Positions 60,471-64,000 of a stretch of DNA of 64,000 nucleotides are shown piece by piece. The stretch is from positions 46,256-110,255 of the forward strand of contig NZ_RIAV01000009.1 in the NCBI RefSeq assembly GCF_003852715.1. Direction: 5' to 3'. The stretch's first letter is position 1, and each line of letters begins with the position of its first letter. The stretch comes from Ectobacillus antri. GTDB lineage: Bacteria > Bacillota > Bacilli > Bacillales > Bacillaceae_G. The translations under genes were made by a program, and so were the position numbers. The notes beneath the pieces were generated by a model. The model saw only the letters and a program-made list of their open reading frames with translations, was not told the DNA's origin and searched no databases.

Positions 60471-62612
60471 ATGAAGATTAAGCCAGCAATGATTTTAGTA
60501 GAGTACGAGATGCACCAATCTATACAGAATGGCCAACTTACTATAAAACGTATTACTGAAAGATCTCCTAATGGTAAGTGGAAAAACAAGATCAAATTAG
60601 GAGAAGAAGAGGAAGAATGGGTATCTTATCAATTCCTCCGAGACGGAAGACTACTGCAGTTGGGATTTCGCATTGAGGAAGCGCAAGCAGAAATTGAAGT
60701 GTTTATAGTTGGGAGAGGATACGAGAGACCTCTTGAATACCATAAGGATAGTAAATTCTGGTATGAGCCTTCTTATTTTGAATGGAATGGTAAATTGGAA
60801 AGAAATGAATACAGTTCTGAAAAAAGCCTCCGACCAACAGGGATTAGCAATGCAGGAAAATTCTTTTTAGAAGTTCGTACTAGCTCAGGTGTACCTATAC
60901 AGAGATCTGTGCCAATCTGGATTTTACCTTCCGTTATTGACCTTGATGATTATAAGCGGATGGTTAATGATTTAGTAAGTATTACGGAAGAGTTAGCTCA
61001 TGATGACAATTCTGGGCTTGGGCTAGACGCTACGGAGTACAAGGATCGAATGATAACTGACCTTACGACGAAGGTAAATAGACTTGGCGTACTCATATCT
61101 GATATTAATGAAGATCCGCATCAGACGTTTCAAAAGGTAACAGTTAAGGAACAATTGCGTCATATCCGCAAAATGACCCCAAGGTTACTTATTGAAACAC
61201 AGTTATTTAGTCAAAAGCCGACATTCCGTACCTTAGTATCTCTACCGTCAGCAGATGTATATGAGAATCGGGTAATTAAATATTTTTTAAGAATGTTAGC
61301 AGAAAAAATTGATGTTTACAACTTAGAAGATGAAGACATGTGTGAGCAGTTGGAGGATGAGCTAAGGCTAGTGCAGCAGAGCCTATCTCGTTTAGTTCCG
61401 GAACAGGAATTTTATGCAGAAATTAAAGCTAATCTACAAGCACAGGAAGCAAGGATTTCCCATGGTCTTAATTCCGCTCAAAAAAGAAAACCTAAGTGGA
61501 TAAACTTAAAAAGCAAGTTAGATAAGATTGAGGAATTGCCCATGATATATTCACTTCCCTTATCCGAAGAAAAGTTGGAATCTACCCATATGTTTACTTT
61601 CCACCCGTTGTATTCAGAGGTGTTTGAGATACTAAATCAGACAAGTAAAGCTTTATTTCTTGATGAAGATGATGCTGTAGTTCGATTGAAAAACACGCCT
61701 GATATATATGAGACATGGGTGTTTTTTAAGATGATTCATTTGATGATGAGGGAAATGGGCTGGAGAAACCGACATAAAACAACTATTACAACACAGGTCC
61801 GGCAATTTCTTGCGAAGAAAAATTCACTGGAGGGTTTTACAGTGAATTTGTATCATTCATTAACTCCTACATATTTAATTGAGAATGCTCATCTTAGGGT
61901 GAAAAGTTTAGAAGTGGCTATTATGTTTAACAAAGAAATAAGAGATAACAATATTCATAGAAAGCCAGATTTTACTTTTATCTTTAAGTACAAATTCCAT
62001 AATGGGCAAGAGATGCAGAAGAGAGTTTATTTGGATGCTAAGTATCATGAGTACCCCAAACCACAAGGGATAAATAATCTAAATGACAGGCATCAGTGGA
62101 TTAAAGACATACGTGAGGTGGCAGTGGAACACTATATGGATGAATTTGAAGGTACTGCTTATGAATCAACAGCCTCATTCATTGTCCATCCCAATGGAGA
62201 CAGTTATTGGAGTAACTTTGGAGCAGAGAGAATAAATGGAGTAGATAGGTGGCCAAATCATTCGTTTGGTTCGTTTGCCTTTAAACCATCCCATGTGTCC
62301 TCATTCACTAAATGGATAAATATGATTTTGCACTATAAACTTAATTTTTACTCCACATGTTTTCAGTGCGGCTGCAGCAATTCTGTCAAGGTAGAACAAT
62401 ATTTGACCGGAAGCCGACCAAAGTACTATTTTACATGTCAAAATCCTAATTGTTTTTCATTTTGGCTTGTAAACCACTGTAATTCAAATGGTAGTCATAA
62501 ACTTTTGAAATACGCTGACGAACAGCTTAATTATCATAAACGTCAGCCTGAACACCAGAAGAGGTTAGATAAATATAAGTGGTATTTTAATTGTCCTAAT
62601 TGCCAAGTTTAA
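60471..62612 (+). CDS. McrC-like DUF2357 / PD-(D/E)XK nuclease
   Basis: The 713-residue effector has a DUF2357-type N-terminal region (residues ~1-330), a PD-(D/E)XK nuclease with D500 in RKPDFTFIF and D522-A-K524 in VYLDAKYH, and two C-terminal zinc ribbons (FQCGCSNS with CQNPNC, and FNCPNCQV). It is far longer than the ~350-residue E. coli McrC. Coupled to the McrB-like gene. DNA cleavage of modified or foreign DNA is inferred from the family. Confidence 0.85.
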   Translation: MKIKPAMILVEYEMHQSIQNGQLTIKRITERSPNGKWKNKIKLGEEEEEWVSYQFLRDGRLLQLGFRIEEAQAEIEVFIVGRGYERPLEYHKDSKFWYEPSYFEWNGKLERNEYSSEKSLRPTGISNAGKFFLEVRTSSGVPIQRSVPIWILPSVIDLDDYKRMVNDLVSITEELAHDDNSGLGLDATEYKDRMITDLTTKVNRLGVLISDINEDPHQTFQKVTVKEQLRHIRKMTPRLLIETQLFSQKPTFRTLVSLPSADVYENRVIKYFLRMLAEKIDVYNLEDEDMCEQLEDELRLVQQSLSRLVPEQEFYAEIKANLQAQEARISHGLNSAQKRKPKWINLKSKLDKIEELPMIYSLPLSEEKLESTHMFTFHPLYSEVFEILNQTSKALFLDEDDAVVRLKNTPDIYETWVFFKMIHLMMREMGWRNRHKTTITTQVRQFLAKKNSLEGFTVNLYHSLTPTYLIENAHLRVKSLEVAIMFNKEIRDNNIHRKPDFTFIFKYKFHNGQEMQKRVYLDAKYHEYPKPQGINNLNDRHQWIKDIREVAVEHYMDEFEGTAYESTASFIVHPNGDSYWSNFGAERINGVDRWPNHSFGSFAFKPSHVSSFTKWINMILHYKLNFYSTCFQCGCSNSVKVEQYLTGSRPKYYFTCQNPNCFSFWLVNHCNSNGSHKLLKYADEQLNYHKRQPEHQKRLDKYKWYFNCPNCQV

Positions 62613-62697
62613 AATGTACTTCCCGAATTAAAGCAATTGAGAATTACTGGATTTGGTTATGAAAGAAATTATTTATAACGAGCTAAAGGGGTAGGAA
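62613..62697. other. Short gap after McrC-like gene
   Basis: No terminator is clear. Stops occur in all frames near 62670-62697, right before the CoiA-like remnant. Confidence 0.4.
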
Positions 62698-63665
62698 AAG
62701 ATAAAAAGAGACCTTGATGTTGAATATGGTTTTGTAACAAAGGCGGCCGAGAAGTGGCCGCACTATCCAGCTATTATTGTTAAGAACAAAAACAAGGAAC
62801 TAGCTATTACTGTTCTCACAGATGTTACACATAGCAAAGATGAAAGGCTAATCAAGCAAAGCAAGAATCGAAGTAATTATTTTAAAACAAAAGGGCTAGA
62901 ATCAATCTGGTTTCTTGGAAATGCCGAGCAATCTGCGGATATGGACAACCATGTCATCCATCTTTGGGAGGCGGAGTTGGACCTCGCTATTAAAACATCT
63001 GAAAGTATAGCATGGGAAGCAACCTTGCAGCAACTGCCATGTAAACAATCATTATTTGAGCTTTAGCTATTATCATAAAGAGACTCCTGCTTCCTATAAT
63101 GTTCAAAGTCTATACTATGTACACTCTACAAACACAAACATTGTATTTACTGTACATCGATTCATTAAAGATGAGGAACGATATTCTTTCCGAGCTTTTG
63201 CACTAAACAAAGGATATCAAATTAGTCTATCGACCGCGCTCTTGGCCACACAGACACTACAGCTTAGTAACCCATAAGCTGAAGACCAATCAAGGGACAC
63301 TTTTGTATAAGCTGTACAGCAAAAAGAAGCGGATTACGTTGCGAAGGAGCGAGAAAGAGAAAAGGAAAGAGAGATGGAACAAAAATTCCTCGACTACATC
63401 AGATACGGATTTCATCTCACACTCAGAAGACATATGTGGAAGGTGGGACAAGCACTCTGATTGGAAGGAAATTGCATTCTTTCCCCATGTATTACGAGGG
63501 CAGCTAGAAAAATTCAGCGACAAGGTAGATGAAATTTTATATGAGTGGAGGGAGGGGGGATGGATTGTAGATCAAAATAATGGTTTTACTAAGAAAGTCA
63601 AAATCAACGGGAAATATCAAAGAATGATTGCTATTTCTAGGGAAGCAGCTGAAATGTATGTGTAA
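62698..63665 (+). pseudogene. Multiply frameshifted CoiA-like gene
   Basis: Frame 1 (62701-63066) reads RDLDVEYGFVTKAAEKWP..VLTDVTHSKDERLI..YFKTKGLESIWFLG, which resembles the nuclease region of CoiA-like proteins. Frame 2 continues SYYHKETPASYNVQSLYYVH to ATQTLQ (to ~63277). A later piece reads KAVQQKEADYVAKERERE and then SDWKEIAFFPHVL to REAAEMYV (to 63665), requiring two more shifts. No start codon is present. So this is a broken gene downstream of the McrBC-like pair. Confidence 0.65.
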
Positions 63666-63673
63666 AGAGTACA

Positions 63674-63717
63674 CCCCAGTATGTTTAGTAGAATCCACTA
63701 AACGTACTGGGGTTTTT
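63674..63717 (+). terminator. Long hairpin terminator
   Basis: CCCCAGTATGTTTAGT (63674-63689) and ACTAAACGTACTGGGG (63697-63712) form a 16-pair stem with one wobble, then TTTTTATT. Confidence 0.9.
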
Positions 63718-63767
63718 ATTATGTGCTGAAACATCCTTAATTTGTTATTCCTAGCATTCCTACATAC

Positions 63768-63890
63768 TTAAAAATGAAATGATTGAATTGCACGCTTTTT
63801 CTGCTCGAAATCCACATGTGTATAGATAGAAGTTGAAGATAAACTTTCATGTCCAAGTAGTTCTTGAGTAACACGTAAATCGTAAGCCCG
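63768..63890 (-). pseudogene. C-terminal remnant of a tyrosine recombinase
   Basis: Read leftward, the frame AYDLRVTQELLGHESLSS to KKRAIQSFHF is the C-terminus of a XerC/D-type integrase, with the His of LGHE and the catalytic Tyr of SIYTHV. Upstream of residue ~-1 the homology stops at a TGA (about 63894-63896), where a different DNA segment begins. Confidence 0.85.
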
Positions 63891-63918
63891 TATTCAAACG
63901 ACGCCTATAAAAATATCT

Positions 63919-63958
63919 GCACCTCCTGTACTATAAACGTATCAATATAAGGAGGTGC
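63919..63958 (+). promoter_or_regulatory. Hairpin sequestering a ribosome site
   Basis: GCACCTCCT (63919-63927) pairs perfectly with AGGAGGTGC (63950-63958), which contains the ribosome site of the next ATG (63966). This would block translation of read-through transcripts. Confidence 0.7.
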
Positions 63959-63965
63959 TTTTTCT

Positions 63966-64000
63966 ATGCCGCAACAAAAATTAAAGATCGTCCCCGTTAT
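63966..64000 (+). CDS. Start of a gene, possibly a transposase (partial)
   Basis: ATG 63966 with a strong AGGAGGTG opens MPQQKLKIVPV and runs off the window. It begins directly after DNA that interrupts the recombinase remnant, as an insertion sequence would. Too little is present for identification. Confidence 0.45.
   Translation, partial: MPQQKLKIVPV

Noticed and set aside
1..64000. CRISPR arrays
   Set aside because: No regularly spaced repeats of 24-40 bases were seen; the only short direct repeats are the TTGACCACA iterons and the 19-bp pair.
1..64000. tRNA or rRNA genes
   Set aside because: No cloverleaf with GGTTC-A T-loop and matching acceptor stem, or rRNA core, was recognised. A weak miss of a tRNA at the prophage edge cannot be excluded without tRNAscan.

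Overview
The window looks like the chromosome of an endospore-forming Bacillaceae bacterium. Signs of this are a sleB-ypeB-YhcN/YlaJ germination operon, a CotB-like coat protein, a PAS histidine kinase of sporulation-kinase type, a flotillin/NfeD pair, strong AGGAGG ribosome sites and many hairpin-plus-T-run terminators. Gene content resembles the Bacillus cereus clade, but the species cannot be fixed from the sequence alone.

Region 1 (1 to about 24,200) is the right-hand part of a prophage whose left end and integrase lie outside the window. Late genes run left to right: small and large terminase, P22-like portal, scaffold, N4-gp56-type capsid, an SGNH-hydrolase virion protein, head-tail adaptor, pectate-lyase-fold tailspike, beta-propeller tail protein, small fibre, Ala/Gln-rich ejection-like protein, a 1408-residue polyvalent protein with a zinc-peptidase motif, holin and amidase. 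No tape measure, tail tube or sheath is visible, so a short-tailed virion is inferred. After lysis comes an accessory segment: a membrane protein, a membrane-anchored Mrr-type nuclease, small zinc-ribbon proteins and a Cro/CI-like regulator. A rightward operon follows with small proteins, an FtsK/HerA-type ATPase and a replication-relaxation family protein. Three TTGACCACA iterons lie between the last phage gene and the chromosome.

Region 2 (24,200 to about 57,900) is chromosomal: sensor kinase and acetyltransferase, the germination operon, a transposase-less IS200/IS605-like element rich in RNA hairpins, two Nudix hydrolases, VOC dioxygenase, alkyltransferase-like protein, glutaredoxin, floT/nfeD, speD, a PadR-HAAS-DUF4173 operon, a pectate-lyase-fold protein, a RecB-like Fe-S nuclease, cyclophilin lipoprotein, an ArsR-ABC operon with a 42-bp palindrome on its start codon, YeeI/YebC, PepD, CotB-like and SelO. 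Several genes here are only remnants: pepF, swrC, exoA and a small frameshifted gene.

Region 3 (57,900 to 64,000) is an island-like segment. It has a decayed ORF, a perfect 21-bp inverted repeat, a McrB-type AAA+ protein with a coiled coil, a McrC-like DUF2357/PD-(D/E)XK nuclease, a frameshifted CoiA-like remnant, the C-terminal stub of a tyrosine recombinase, and the start of a gene (probably a transposase) whose ribosome site is caught in a hairpin. Small genes under 60 codons were read directly from the sequence and are included.
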